A stretch of 64,000 nucleotides of DNA from Flavobacteriales bacterium UBA1993 (GCA_002336485.1 DDCZ01000060.1:18616-82615), one strand, 5' to 3'. Counted from the stretch's first letter, positions 52,185 to 61,443 are shown. Numbers and translations: made by a program. Notes: generated from the sequence alone by a model not told the origin.

Positions 52185-53603
52185 ATGGCTGGCTACAGAC
52201 AGATTGGAATTCGTGAGAAGGCGTTAAGTATAAATCTAGATCCCAGAATCTACGGATCGTTTGCAGAGATTGGTGCAGGACAGGAAGTTTCAGCAAATTT
52301 CTTCGCAGCGGGTGGTGCTTCTGGCACCATTGCCGTGACAACATCTGCTTATGATATGAAAATATCAGACAGTGTTTATGGAGCGTCGAACAGGTACGTT
52401 GCTGAACCACGGTTGATGACAATGCTCGACAAGGAGTATCACAACCTAGAATCAAAATTGAAACATCGGGCGAAAGAGTCCATGTTCTTTTCGTTTGCCA
52501 ACACAGTAGAGGTTCTAAATTATTACAAGACAAACAAAGGACATGGCTGGATTGGACTTCGCTTTCAACTTGACCCAGAGAGTCCACCAAACGATTGTGT
52601 ATTGCATGTGATTATGCACGACAACGATAGCTTGATGCAACAAAAGGCATTGGGAAGAATCGGAGTCAACTTAATCTATGGTCTTTACCACTATCACCAA
52701 GATCCTGAATTATTCATCAACAGCCTTTTAGACGGACTTGGTCACGGTCGTATCGAAATAGACATGCTGCGGCTTGCTGGCCCTGATTTCGAACACGTTG
52801 ACAATCGACTTTTGAGTATGCAGTTGGTCAAGAACGGATTGACCGATGCGGCTATGTTTGGACCAGATGGCAACGTTCTTCAGGCTTCTCAAGCGCTATA
52901 CAAGAAAAACATCCTCATGCTCCGTGGCCGATTCCGCCCTTTAACGCACGTCAATCTTGACATGCTTAAAATGGGATTGAAGGAATTTAGAAAAGAGGAA
53001 GACATTGAGGTGGATCGGATTCAAATACTGTTTGAATTGACGCTCAAAGATTTAAGTGCGGAAGGAAAGATCGATGAAAAAGACTTTCTTGATCGTGTAG
53101 ACATCATTGGAAGTCTGGGATATACGGTGATGATTTCCAACTATCAGAAGTATTACACGCTTGTTGCCAATCTGAGTGACTCAGTAAGAAACAGAAAATT
53201 AGGAGTGATCTTAGGCGTAGATAATTTGCGCCAAATATTTGACGATAAGTATTACGATCGCCTGAAAGGGAGATTGTTAGAGGCCTTTGGTATTCTATTT
53301 GGCCGAAACGTAAAGCTTTATGTTTATCCTAGCCTGGGTGAGGATGGTGAAATGAAAACGATTGACAACATCGAATTCGAAGACAAGTCAATCTATAACC
53401 TGCTTCAATACCTCAAGGACAACCAGAAAATTGAAGAAATTCAATGTTCAAACAAGGACATCTTGAACATTTTTAGCGATCAGGTAGTTCAGATGATCAA
53501 GGATGGCCAGGACGGCTGGGAGTATATGGTACCAAGCATTGTCGCAAATAGAATTAAGGAGAACAATCTCTTTGGTTGTAAAGACATTCCGGTTACAACT
53601 TAA
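52185..53603 (+). CDS. Conserved cytosolic protein of unknown function
   Basis: I recognise this as a widely conserved protein family of Bacteroidota (relatives in some other phyla), but its database names are inconsistent and I trust none. No signal peptide or membrane helix. Conserved-looking N-terminus REKALSINLDPRIYGSFAEI with GAGQEVSANFFAAGGASGTI; then MLDKEYHNLESKLKHR, GWIGLRFQLDP and DPELFINSLLDGLGHGRIEID. The RGRFRPLTHVNLDM and SLGYTVMISNYQKYYTL stretches also look conserved. Length 472 residues. The Gly-rich stretch suggests nucleotide binding but no standard motif is visible. Monocistronic; possible core-metabolic enzyme. Confidence 0.8.
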   Translation: MAGYRQIGIREKALSINLDPRIYGSFAEIGAGQEVSANFFAAGGASGTIAVTTSAYDMKISDSVYGASNRYVAEPRLMTMLDKEYHNLESKLKHRAKESMFFSFANTVEVLNYYKTNKGHGWIGLRFQLDPESPPNDCVLHVIMHDNDSLMQQKALGRIGVNLIYGLYHYHQDPELFINSLLDGLGHGRIEIDMLRLAGPDFEHVDNRLLSMQLVKNGLTDAAMFGPDGNVLQASQALYKKNILMLRGRFRPLTHVNLDMLKMGLKEFRKEEDIEVDRIQILFELTLKDLSAEGKIDEKDFLDRVDIIGSLGYTVMISNYQKYYTLVANLSDSVRNRKLGVILGVDNLRQIFDDKYYDRLKGRLLEAFGILFGRNVKLYVYPSLGEDGEMKTIDNIEFEDKSIYNLLQYLKDNQKIEEIQCSNKDILNIFSDQVVQMIKDGQDGWEYMVPSIVANRIKENNLFGCKDIPVTT

Positions 53604-54458
53604 TTAGAGTTTACCTATCCATTTCGAATATTGCCCCCACTCTTTCGGCAGATTGGGTTCCCTGTCAAATATTCCAAAAACCGTAGACCCACTGCCTGAA
53701 AGGGAAGCGTAGGTTGCTCCTAGTTCGTATAGTCTTGCCTTCATCTCGCCGATAATGGGAAACTGCGGAAAAACTGAATCTTCAAAATCATTGTGTATAG
53801 CCTCGCTCCATGCCTCCATTGGTATATCTGGCAGCATGGTGAGATCAATACTAGATGGCTTAGGTTTCACACCGGCGTAGGCCATTTGAGTTGAAATCGC
53901 AATTCCCGGATTTATTAACGCTATCCAAGACTCGCGAAAGTCTATCTCCATCGGTCTTAACTCATTCCCACGCCCAAAGGCAAAAGCAGGTTTATTATCC
54001 CAAAAAAATGGGCAATCGCTTCCCAGCCCTGAGAGCAACTCCTTGGCTTCAGCATCCGAAATGCGCAATTCAAAGTATGATTTCAATGCCCGTAAACAGA
54101 AGGCGGCATCTGCACTTCCTCCTCCCAACCCAGCTCCAATTGGAATTGTTTTCAGCAAATGAATATCAACCGCTGGTAGGTTAAACCACTTTTCCAAAAG
54201 CGAATAGACCTGAATGCATAGGTTGGATTCAGCCGATCCTGGTATATTAATTCCGTAGCTATAAAATCGCGCCTTACCCACTTCAGCAGATCCAGTTAGG
54301 ATACTTGAGTCAGAAATAGACTCTCCGCGACCAACCACCTCAAGGGTATCCTTCCACCCCACAGGCACCATTACACTTTCGATGTTGTGGTAGCCATCGC
54401 TTCTCTTGCTCGTTATATGCAAGCCAAGATTTATCTTACAGTTTGGAAAAACAATCAT
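53604..54458 (-). CDS. ispE: 4-diphosphocytidyl-2-C-methyl-D-erythritol kinase
   Basis: GHMP kinase of the MEP isoprenoid pathway. N-terminal PNCKINLGLHITSKRSDGYHNIE is the family signature; the ATP loop is PIGAGLGGGSADAAFCLRAL; the third GHMP motif is YASLSGSGSTVFGIF. Length 284 residues is normal. Its stop codon directly abuts that of the convergent gene; upstream it diverges from the thioesterase gene with only 44 bases between the starts. Confidence 0.95.
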   Translation of the reverse strand: MIVFPNCKINLGLHITSKRSDGYHNIESVMVPVGWKDTLEVVGRGESISDSSILTGSAEVGKARFYSYGINIPGSAESNLCIQVYSLLEKWFNLPAVDIHLLKTIPIGAGLGGGSADAAFCLRALKSYFELRISDAEAKELLSGLGSDCPFFWDNKPAFAFGRGNELRPMEIDFRESWIALINPGIAISTQMAYAGVKPKPSSIDLTMLPDIPMEAWSEAIHNDFEDSVFPQFPIIGEMKARLYELGATYASLSGSGSTVFGIFDREPNLPKEWGQYSKWIGKL

Positions 54459-54502
54459 TGCGTTCGCGAAGATTCGATTTTCTTTGTTCCAAATTCAACG
54501 AA

Positions 54503-54940
54503 ATGGCAATTTGGTTTAAACAACCGACCAAGGAAGACGCAGGTCAACTAGAAAAAGGCACCCTTATGGAAACCCTAGATATCCGCATTTCTGAGGTCGG
54601 AGACGATTACATCTGCGGCACAATGCCGGTTGATCATCGCACGGTTCAACCTTATGGAATTTTGCATGGAGGAGCATCCGTAGCATTAGCAGAAACATTG
54701 GGGAGCATTGCAGCTCATCTGGTGGTGGATAGCACGAAATACGTTACAGTAGGCATGGAAGTCAACGCAAATCACTTACGGCCCGTTACAAGCGGCCGTG
54801 TTATTGGTAAAGCCACTCCAATACATATTGGACGTTCAAGCCACGTATGGAGCATTGAAATCACAAATGAGGCTGGAAAGATGATCTGCATTAGTCGTAT
54901 CACTATGGCTGTGGTGGAGAAGTCCAAAATTAAGTCGTAG
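54503..54940 (+). CDS. Hotdog-fold thioesterase (PaaI type)
   Basis: Acyl-CoA thioesterase of the hotdog fold. The ATG at 54503 (MAIWFKQPTKEDAG) fits the family. Motifs: QPYGILHGGASVALAETLGSIAA, the HGG active-site helix, and GMEVNANHLRPV with GKATPIHIGRSSHVW. Length 145 residues. This type acts on phenylacetyl-CoA, 1,4-dihydroxy-2-naphthoyl-CoA or similar; the sequence looks like the menaquinone-type MenI/YdiI group, but without neighbours the substrate is open. Confidence 0.9.
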   Translation: MAIWFKQPTKEDAGQLEKGTLMETLDIRISEVGDDYICGTMPVDHRTVQPYGILHGGASVALAETLGSIAAHLVVDSTKYVTVGMEVNANHLRPVTSGRVIGKATPIHIGRSSHVWSIEITNEAGKMICISRITMAVVEKSKIKS

Positions 54941-54997
54941 CCAAAAGATCTTTTGTCCTTGCAACCTTCAACTTCCATCTGCCGTCTCTCTGCCTAT

Positions 54998-55729
54998 ATG
55001 ACACGACTGATTCTCTCATTGTCCATTTGCCTTTCAACTTTAAACCTTGCAGCGAAGAGGGATACAATTCAGGTAAGCGAGTACCTACAACTCGTTCAAC
55101 TCAGTCCGCATACATTCCTGCACATTTCCTACATCCCGTATAAGGACAATCCATTTCCATGCAACGGTCTGGTCTTCATTAAAAACAATGAGGCAATCGT
55201 ATTCGATACTCCTGTTGGGCACGACGCATCCATCGACCTAATTAACTGGATTAATGGAGTAAAGAAGGCGACCATCACCGACTTGGTTGTCAACCATTTT
55301 CATGAGGACTGCATAGGTGGGTTAACCTCATTCGTTGGAACAGGGTGCGCTACTCATAGTCAAAAAAGAATGTGCAAGTTGGCTGATCTACAAGGATACA
55401 ATTGCACCCAACGCTATTTTACGGATTCGCTTATCCTGACTGTTGGAGGCGAACGCATTGAGAATTACTATTTCGGAGCCGCACATACCAAGGACAATAT
55501 CGTGAGTTATATTCCATCCGAGCGCATGCTATTCGGGGGATGTATGATTAAAGAACTTGGAGCCGGAAAAGGAAACATCTACGATGCGGACATGGCTGAA
55601 TGGCCAAATACCGTTAGAAAAGTTAGAGCCGCCTTTCCAAAGGTCAAAACCGTGATTCCAGGTCATGGCAGGCCAGGAAAGAAGAAGCTTATCGATTACA
55701 CGATCAAATTGTTTTCGGCAGACGCATAA
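54998..55729 (+). CDS. Subclass B1 metallo-beta-lactamase
   Basis: Periplasmic zinc beta-lactamase of subclass B1. The ATG at 54998 gives a signal peptide (MTRLILSLSICLSTLNLAA). All six zinc ligands are present: H100, H102 and D104 in NHFHEDCIGG, H163 in GAAHTKDN, C182 in LFGGCMIK and H223 in PGHG. K185 and N193 match the substrate-binding Lys and Asn of B1 enzymes. Length 243 residues is exactly the class size. B1 enzymes typically hydrolyse penicillins, cephalosporins and carbapenems; intrinsic ones are known in Flavobacteriales. No mobile element or other resistance gene is near, so it looks chromosomal and ancestral. Activity is inferred. Confidence 0.93.
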   Translation: MTRLILSLSICLSTLNLAAKRDTIQVSEYLQLVQLSPHTFLHISYIPYKDNPFPCNGLVFIKNNEAIVFDTPVGHDASIDLINWINGVKKATITDLVVNHFHEDCIGGLTSFVGTGCATHSQKRMCKLADLQGYNCTQRYFTDSLILTVGGERIENYYFGAAHTKDNIVSYIPSERMLFGGCMIKELGAGKGNIYDADMAEWPNTVRKVRAAFPKVKTVIPGHGRPGKKKLIDYTIKLFSADA

Positions 55730-55756
55730 GCATTTGTCATTCTGCATATTTGCAGC

Positions 55757-57124
55757 ATGAATCGCTTCCCTCTCCTAATATGCACCCTGTTTGTTTGTCT
55801 TGTGTCTTGCGATAATTCGGGCGGCTGGATAAAGGATCGAAATCCTGATTTTGACGGAGGAGACATTGTGGTTGAAGAGTCGACCATTACCCTACCGATT
55901 CATCTGCCATTGAGTGAAATTCAAAGTGCGGTAAATTCCAAGATCCCATCCACGTTAGTTTCAAAAAAGGAGATCAAGGCTGGGTTGATCATTACCATTC
56001 TTAGAAGCGGCGACCTCCATTTTGGAGGTGAGAAGCAATCGCTGCACTGGTCCGTGCCGCTTACCGTTGAAGTAAGTCAAAAGCTTCTCGGTCACATCAC
56101 TTCATTCCGCATTTCACCAAAGCTTGAATCGGCGCTTAGCCTTCAAGACGACTATGGCATTCAGTCTTCTACAACGCTCCAAAGCGTTCAGTGGGTGGAT
56201 AGAGCCATCGTGAAAGCTCTTGGGATGGAAATTGACGTAAGCCCGATTGTGGATGGATTAATTCACGATGAGTCGGAACGAATTACTTCATTAATTGATG
56301 ATCAGTTGAGTAAGTTAGACCTAAAGAAGGTTTTGAAAAAGACCTGGACCAAACTCAGCAATCCGATCCGCGTCAACAAAAAAGTACAACCCGTGTATAT
56401 TCTAGTTGATGCCCATGAAATCACGCTAACTGAGTTCAACTTCATAAACAACCAACTTGCCGTCAATCTTGGAGTACGCGGATTTATCAACACGGTCTAT
56501 GATTCCGCCTCAAACGCTCGTGGCGACGTTGAATTCCCGCCTCTCTTATTGGATAAGTCGTCAGATATTGAAACGGAACTTTACTTGCCTGTACGGATCT
56601 CGTATGATAGGATAAACAAGATCTTGGAGGAAGAGGTATATGGGCTGGAATTCACCGTTGAGGATCGCAACATTAAAATTGACTCACTCAAATTGACGAG
56701 TGTAGATTCTAACCTTCTCATTCTTGCCAAGCTGAGCGGAGATTTAAGTGTGAACCTTGAAGTTCTCGGCCGCCCATACTTTTCACCCGAGACACGGAGC
56801 CTTACGGTGAATGGCTTTGATTTTAACGTCGACAATACGAATGAATCTTTGCTTAAGGCCGGAGACTATCTATTTCATGATGAAATTATCGAAGAAGTTT
56901 TGAAAAAGCTGGATGTGCCCATTGGTTCATTCATTGACTCGATTCCACAGTTGATTTACAGCGGAATTGAAAAGGGTAAAACTGGACAAAACATCAATCT
57001 GAACGCCGAACTCGATAGTGTGGCGTTTGATCAATTCCGAGTGCGATACGATGATATCAGAATGGTACTCTTTGCACGGGGTGATGTTGACTTAGAGGTA
57101 GAACATCTTAAACCGAAAGGCTGA
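55757..57124 (+). CDS. DUF4403 lipoprotein
   Basis: Predicted lipoprotein (MNRFPLLICTLFVCLVSC, lipobox LVSC) of the DUF4403 family. Features: STITLPIHLPLSEIQSAVNSKIP near the N-terminus, repeated beta-strand/helix units typical of TULIP-like lipid-binding proteins, and INLNAELDSVAFDQFRVRYDDIRMVLFARGDVDLEV at the end. Length 455 residues. The family is thought to be of the SMP/TULIP type and may move lipids in the envelope; this is inferred. It follows the beta-lactamase by 27 bases and may share its transcript. Confidence 0.87.
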   Translation: MNRFPLLICTLFVCLVSCDNSGGWIKDRNPDFDGGDIVVEESTITLPIHLPLSEIQSAVNSKIPSTLVSKKEIKAGLIITILRSGDLHFGGEKQSLHWSVPLTVEVSQKLLGHITSFRISPKLESALSLQDDYGIQSSTTLQSVQWVDRAIVKALGMEIDVSPIVDGLIHDESERITSLIDDQLSKLDLKKVLKKTWTKLSNPIRVNKKVQPVYILVDAHEITLTEFNFINNQLAVNLGVRGFINTVYDSASNARGDVEFPPLLLDKSSDIETELYLPVRISYDRINKILEEEVYGLEFTVEDRNIKIDSLKLTSVDSNLLILAKLSGDLSVNLEVLGRPYFSPETRSLTVNGFDFNVDNTNESLLKAGDYLFHDEIIEEVLKKLDVPIGSFIDSIPQLIYSGIEKGKTGQNINLNAELDSVAFDQFRVRYDDIRMVLFARGDVDLEVEHLKPKG

Positions 57125-57147
57125 TTGCTTTTTTAATTTGAATCGAT

Positions 57148-57695
57148 CTATCTCGCCTCGATTGGAATATCCAGCCGAATCAATTCAAACTTGCAAACCA
57201 GGTTAACACCACCGTCTGTTTATTCAAATAATAAAGTAAAGGCTTCGGTACTTTCTCCTGAATGCGTAACAGGCACGTTGGTACGAAGTACATCCAATGA
57301 ATAATCTGGTTCAGAATATCCCCAGGTTCCAACATGAGTACTCAATCCAATCTCAAAAGCCTCTTTTCCAGGAAACGCATAAATCTTATATGTACCAGCC
57401 TCGATGGGCTCACCGTTAAACGTTGCAGATGAATTGAACATAATTTCGGTGCTTTCATTGGCACCAAATCTCCAGTAGATCCCATATGGTTGAAGCGCGC
57501 CGTCTGCCTCGGTTCCAAATACAACTCTATCGCGAACGGAAGGCTGGCTATACTCAATCGACACATCTACTCCATTGGATTTTATTTCAGCATGAGCAGG
57601 GGGCTGAGAGATCGATTACGATGATTCATATAGAACATTGCCGCAACTAACAGCACGACTAAAATTCCAACTCCAATCCATATTTTCTTTTTCAT
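57148..57695 (-). pseudogene. DUF2911 gene with a frameshift and an internal stop
   Basis: The DNA can be read as one DUF2911 gene broken twice. From the ATG at 57695 comes MKKKIWIGVGILVVLLVAA, a membrane anchor, then MNHRNRSLSP. The frame is lost in a run of five C (57599-57603, minus strand). In the -1 frame it goes on as PAHAEIKSNGVDVSIEYSQP, the normal DUF2911 start. This domain runs to TLLFE, where a TAA (57222-57220) stops it. The same frame then continues TDGGVNLVCKFELIRLDIPI to a TAG at 57148-57150, matching the family's usual last strand. Without a frameshift only the 114-residue fragment from the GTG at 57564 is readable. A pseudogene is most likely; C-run slippage, stop read-through or sequencing error are alternatives. 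Confidence 0.8.
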
Positions 57696-57798
57696 GAGAT
57701 GTTCATTTTCACAATGGTATGAATTTGTTTCTCAAGATTATTCTGGAACTTGGACCGAATTTATGCAAGATTAGATCACATTTGCTGAAACTATTGTC

Positions 57799-58263
57799 AT
57801 GAAGAAAATTGTAATTATCGGAGGCTCAATCATTCTTGTGCTCGCACTCGTTGCCTTTATTGGAATGTTGGGATCAGGAATACTACCAGTTGGATTTGGA
57901 ATGCATGACAACGTCTCGCAAACGGATGGTCTTGCCCTTAATGGATATGACGTTGTTACCTATTTTGAAGGTGAACCGTTGATGGGGTATCCAGAATTCA
58001 CATCAGAGTATGCAGGAGCGACCTGGCAGTTTCATCTATTGAAGCACAAGGAGTTTTTTGACGCTGCACCAGAGACATTCCTTCCCGAATTTGGAGGACA
58101 CTGCTCGCTTGCGATGAGCACTGGATTTGCGGTTGAAGGTGAGCCAACATCTTATGAAATAATAAACGATAAACTTTACATATTCTCTGAAGATGGTGTG
58201 AAAGCTACTTTTATGGAGGATGTGGATGCTTCCATTAAGGCTTGCAACGCCAACTGGAAGTAG
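57799..58263 (+). CDS. YHS-domain membrane protein
   Basis: An N-terminal membrane helix or uncleaved signal (about 3-25, IVIIGGSIILVLALVAFIGML) followed by a periplasmic YHS domain: LNGYDVVTYFEGEPLMGYPEFTSEYAGATWQF, then PEFGGHCSLAMSTGFAV. Length 154 residues. YHS domains are small metal-linked modules found near copper transporters and oxygenases; here no such neighbour exists. The GNAT gene starts 5 bases downstream, so the two are co-transcribed. Confidence 0.88.
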   Translation: MKKIVIIGGSIILVLALVAFIGMLGSGILPVGFGMHDNVSQTDGLALNGYDVVTYFEGEPLMGYPEFTSEYAGATWQFHLLKHKEFFDAAPETFLPEFGGHCSLAMSTGFAVEGEPTSYEIINDKLYIFSEDGVKATFMEDVDASIKACNANWK

Positions 58264-58268
58264 ATAAA

Positions 58269-58820
58269 ATGATTCGTTCGTCGCATCATATTTACCCTTT
58301 TACCAAAGAATCGGAGCGGCTCATATTAAGACCATTAACAACTCAAGACACTGGTGATTGGATCCACTTCATGAGTGACCCACTCGCCTTAAAACACTTT
58401 ACCATCTTCGATCCTAGAAATGCATCGGAGACCGCGCCAGCTTGGATTGAAAAACAGTTAAAACGCTATGAAGATGGCGAGTACGGCATGCTTGCTATCA
58501 TTGAGAAATCATCTGGAAGTTTTGTTGGTCAATGCGGCCTGCTTACCCAAGAGGTGGATGGAATACGCGAATTGGAAATTGGATATTCTTTTTTGTCCAA
58601 ACATTGGGGCAAAGGATACGCAACCGAAGCAGCTCAGTTCTTAAAGGAATTTGCTTTCGAACATCAGCTTAATTCCTCAGTGATATCTCAGATACATCCA
58701 GACAACGTTGCCTCTCAAAAAGTGGCGATTAGAAATGGTATGGTTGCAGGAAAAAAGACCGTTTGGCGCGGGTTGCCCATCGTCGTTTATCGTATTAATA
58801 ACCCCAACTCTGATCTCTGA
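58269..58820 (+). CDS. GNAT family N-acetyltransferase
   Basis: Cytosolic acetyltransferase of the RimJ/RimL type. I start at the ATG at 58269 (MIRSSHHIYPF), 5 bases after the YHS stop. ESERLILRPLTTQDTGDW is the usual N-terminal strand-helix; LEIGYSFLSKHWGKGYATEAAQFL is the acetyl-CoA loop (motif A); HPDNVASQKVAIRNGMV is motif B. Length 183 residues. Substrate unknown; ribosomal-protein or small-molecule amines. The 3' end overlaps the convergent DUF5686 gene by 26 bases. Confidence 0.9.
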   Translation: MIRSSHHIYPFTKESERLILRPLTTQDTGDWIHFMSDPLALKHFTIFDPRNASETAPAWIEKQLKRYEDGEYGMLAIIEKSSGSFVGQCGLLTQEVDGIRELEIGYSFLSKHWGKGYATEAAQFLKEFAFEHQLNSSVISQIHPDNVASQKVAIRNGMVAGKKTVWRGLPIVVYRINNPNSDL

Positions 58821-61278
58821 GACTGTATCGGTTGATCGCAAACTTAATGCGAGGTTCAATCCGATTGAAGTTAGATACAGCATCGACAAAGTACACCCCT
58901 ACCCGCCAGCGTGCACGACTCGCCTTGAAATAGCGTTCGGCGCCGACAAACCATTCGCCGTATGTATATCCACTGTCCTTAATATAGAGGCCACTTGCCC
59001 CCACCACACTATGGACTCCTAACTTGTTTACTAGCGGTATCAGGTTCATAAAGGCGCCATTAAAGTGATGAACTAAATGCGCCTGGACAAAGATGTCATT
59101 GGCAAACAAAGTCGTATCCTGGATCTGCATGGATTGCATTAGGGATGCGAAGAAGTATTGGTCGCCGCGCGGAAATATCTTATAGTCAACGTAGCGCAAG
59201 TCTTGTTTGTTGAAAAACTTGCCTGACTTTATATGATAAGAAGTGGTTCCAATAGATCGAAGTTTAAAGTTTTGGCGGAGAGAAAGTTCAGCATAATCGA
59301 AGTTGATATCGCTCCCTAAAAAGTTCGGAATTCCTCGTTTATATTCTGCTTTGATGGTCGGCCATTTACTTCCTAAGATTACCTTCCGATTGGGCTCTGT
59401 CATGAATTTTTGAAATGGGGTATACTCCAACTGGAATGTAGCAATGAAGGTCTGATATCGCTGAAATGTCAGCGGATCATTCCCCCCAAACCAGTCCTCA
59501 GTCAATGGCCCGAATTGATAGTTATCAATTGGTAATCTATCCACGTATTCGAGTATCAATGAACCTCTAAGGCCATGGACCAACTCACGTGTTATGTATG
59601 GATTCACACGATATTCCTCTATCCAATTTGATCGTTGAAAGAGAAAGGTCACGGCATCATTATCAACGATTGTATTAAACATTTTACCCCCGTAAACTCC
59701 TACAAAACCAAAGTGCATTGGATCAAATCGGTATCGAATATTCAAACTTCCCTTTATGTCTTGGTTTCGCAGCCCCACGTCCACTCTACCGCCGACTCCG
59801 ACATACTTCTCACTCTTCCATTTTTTAAAGTAGTACCCATTTGGGCCCAATCGAAGACCGCCAATTTCAAAGGGATTTAATAGCGCCGGCACCGAGGGTA
59901 AAAACAAATACTGCTTCTTTTTCCGATTACTGAATCCTATCCCATCCCAAATCACATCGCCAAGCGTGACTCGATTGTAAGCACTATCTAAGGAGTCGAG
60001 GTAAACTTCGCTTATGGTTATGGCCTTCAAGCTATCCTTCACCTTCTGAAAACGCTGTTCTTCTATGGTCAGCGGTTCAGGTCGAATCTTATCCCAATAT
60101 GTTGAATCCCGATCGTAAGCTTCTTGAGTCGTCACGGCCACCTCATTTCCAAAAAAACGCTTTCCAAATTGAGGATTGATCTTATAGTTTTCGTATCGAG
60201 CAATTGTGTTTCCCTTGAACGAACGTTTACCGTCTTTACTGTCGTAATCAAATTCCTGTCTGTTCAGCAAGACCAGTGAGTCTTCGGTCATAATAAAGTC
60301 CTGCTTGATATTGAAGGATCGATAGATCATCAGCCCTTCTTCACTTAAGGAAAGGTCAATTTTCTGGATATAATACAAGTCGTTTACAATCCAAATTTCT
60401 CCCGCCCAGGAGGCATTTCCTTTTTTTCGGGGCTCAACACTAATTCGATACACTAGATGGTCTTCTCCAGTGATAATTTCTTCTAGCTTGAACTTGTATG
60501 TAAGCACCGACGTGGGGTGCAACGGACTAATCACGGGCAACTCATTTAAGTTTCCCATGCTCATTAAGTTGTCATAAAAATTGAAATCGGCCTCATTGGT
60601 ACTTGTATAAAACAACCCATATGTCTTACCGTAGCTTTTGTAGCCTTCGCGCACTTCCTTGATTGAGTTGGGTTGTTCAAAATAGCGGGTCATTTGAACC
60701 TCCGCCATGTTTCGGCTTCCAGCTATTCTATTAATCTCGGCTTTGCGTTCACGGCGTTCAATCTCGTCTGGATCTTCCTCCGTTGACTCCTGATCTTCTC
60801 GTTCTTTCTTGCGCTTTCGTTCGCGTTCGCGCTTCTTCTTTTCCTTTTCAGATATGATTTCGGCTGCTTTGATGTATACCTCGCACTCTGATCTTTCATA
60901 TTGGCTGTTCCATCGCGGTTTTTCGTCGATTGCCTTTGCTATAATTTCATAGGCTGGATCGCGTCTTTTGGCGCTAATATTAACCGCCTCAAGTTCCTGA
61001 TGATCCACGGTTAACCAAATGTTCTTCACAACATCTTCGCGATTATCTACGGTAACCTTTACCTCCTCATTTTCAAAGCCAATGGCGGAAATGACCAAGT
61101 CGACCACCCCAGGATCGTTCATTTGCAAGTAATACTTCCCCTGCGCATCCGCCGCAGTTCCAGATTGGGTATTCTTCACATAAACATTGGCGAATGGAAC
61201 CGGCGCATTCGTTTCGTCATAAATAAACCCACTGATAGATTGCCCAAAGCATCCATCGGCGATCAACATCGCTGTCAC
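58795..61278 (-). CDS. DUF5686 outer-membrane protein with carboxypeptidase-regulatory-like domain
   Basis: Large predicted outer-membrane protein. After the signal come a CarboxypepD_reg-like plug domain (about 10-95, VPFANVYVKNTQSGTAADAQGKYYL), a Lys/Arg/Glu-rich coiled segment (about 135-185) and the long DUF5686 domain ending in barrel-like strands. Length 827 residues from the GTG at 61278. That start leaves only about 13 residues of signal peptide. Upstream in-frame codons back to a TAA at 61318-61320 would complete a normal signal (RITPYCLIVTAMLIADG) but offer only CTG or ATA as start. Function unknown; T9SS or adhesion link is speculative. Confidence 0.85.
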   Translation of the reverse strand: MTAMLIADGCFGQSISGFIYDETNAPVPFANVYVKNTQSGTAADAQGKYYLQMNDPGVVDLVISAIGFENEEVKVTVDNREDVVKNIWLTVDHQELEAVNISAKRRDPAYEIIAKAIDEKPRWNSQYERSECEVYIKAAEIISEKEKKKRERERKRKKEREDQESTEEDPDEIERRERKAEINRIAGSRNMAEVQMTRYFEQPNSIKEVREGYKSYGKTYGLFYTSTNEADFNFYDNLMSMGNLNELPVISPLHPTSVLTYKFKLEEIITGEDHLVYRISVEPRKKGNASWAGEIWIVNDLYYIQKIDLSLSEEGLMIYRSFNIKQDFIMTEDSLVLLNRQEFDYDSKDGKRSFKGNTIARYENYKINPQFGKRFFGNEVAVTTQEAYDRDSTYWDKIRPEPLTIEEQRFQKVKDSLKAITISEVYLDSLDSAYNRVTLGDVIWDGIGFSNRKKKQYLFLPSVPALLNPFEIGGLRLGPNGYYFKKWKSEKYVGVGGRVDVGLRNQDIKGSLNIRYRFDPMHFGFVGVYGGKMFNTIVDNDAVTFLFQRSNWIEEYRVNPYITRELVHGLRGSLILEYVDRLPIDNYQFGPLTEDWFGGNDPLTFQRYQTFIATFQLEYTPFQKFMTEPNRKVILGSKWPTIKAEYKRGIPNFLGSDINFDYAELSLRQNFKLRSIGTTSYHIKSGKFFNKQDLRYVDYKIFPRGDQYFFASLMQSMQIQDTTLFANDIFVQAHLVHHFNGAFMNLIPLVNKLGVHSVVGASGLYIKDSGYTYGEWFVGAERYFKASRARWRVGVYFVDAVSNFNRIEPRIKFAINRYSLRDQSWGY

Positions 61279-61443
61279 AATCAGGCAATATGGGGTTATT
61301 CGAAAACTCAGGGTAGATTAATCAGACGCTAGAATAATGACAATGGCTAAAGATACGGGCCTCTTTTGGGTGAATGGACGAAAAAGCGGCGCATCGGTTG
61401 CAGTCGGATCGAAATTCACACATTTGCCATCAAATAATCTCGC

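Noticed and set aside
52120..52590. 156-residue open frame antisense to the conserved 472-residue protein
   Set aside because: Lies fully opposite a strongly protein-like gene and has the composition of a shadow frame.
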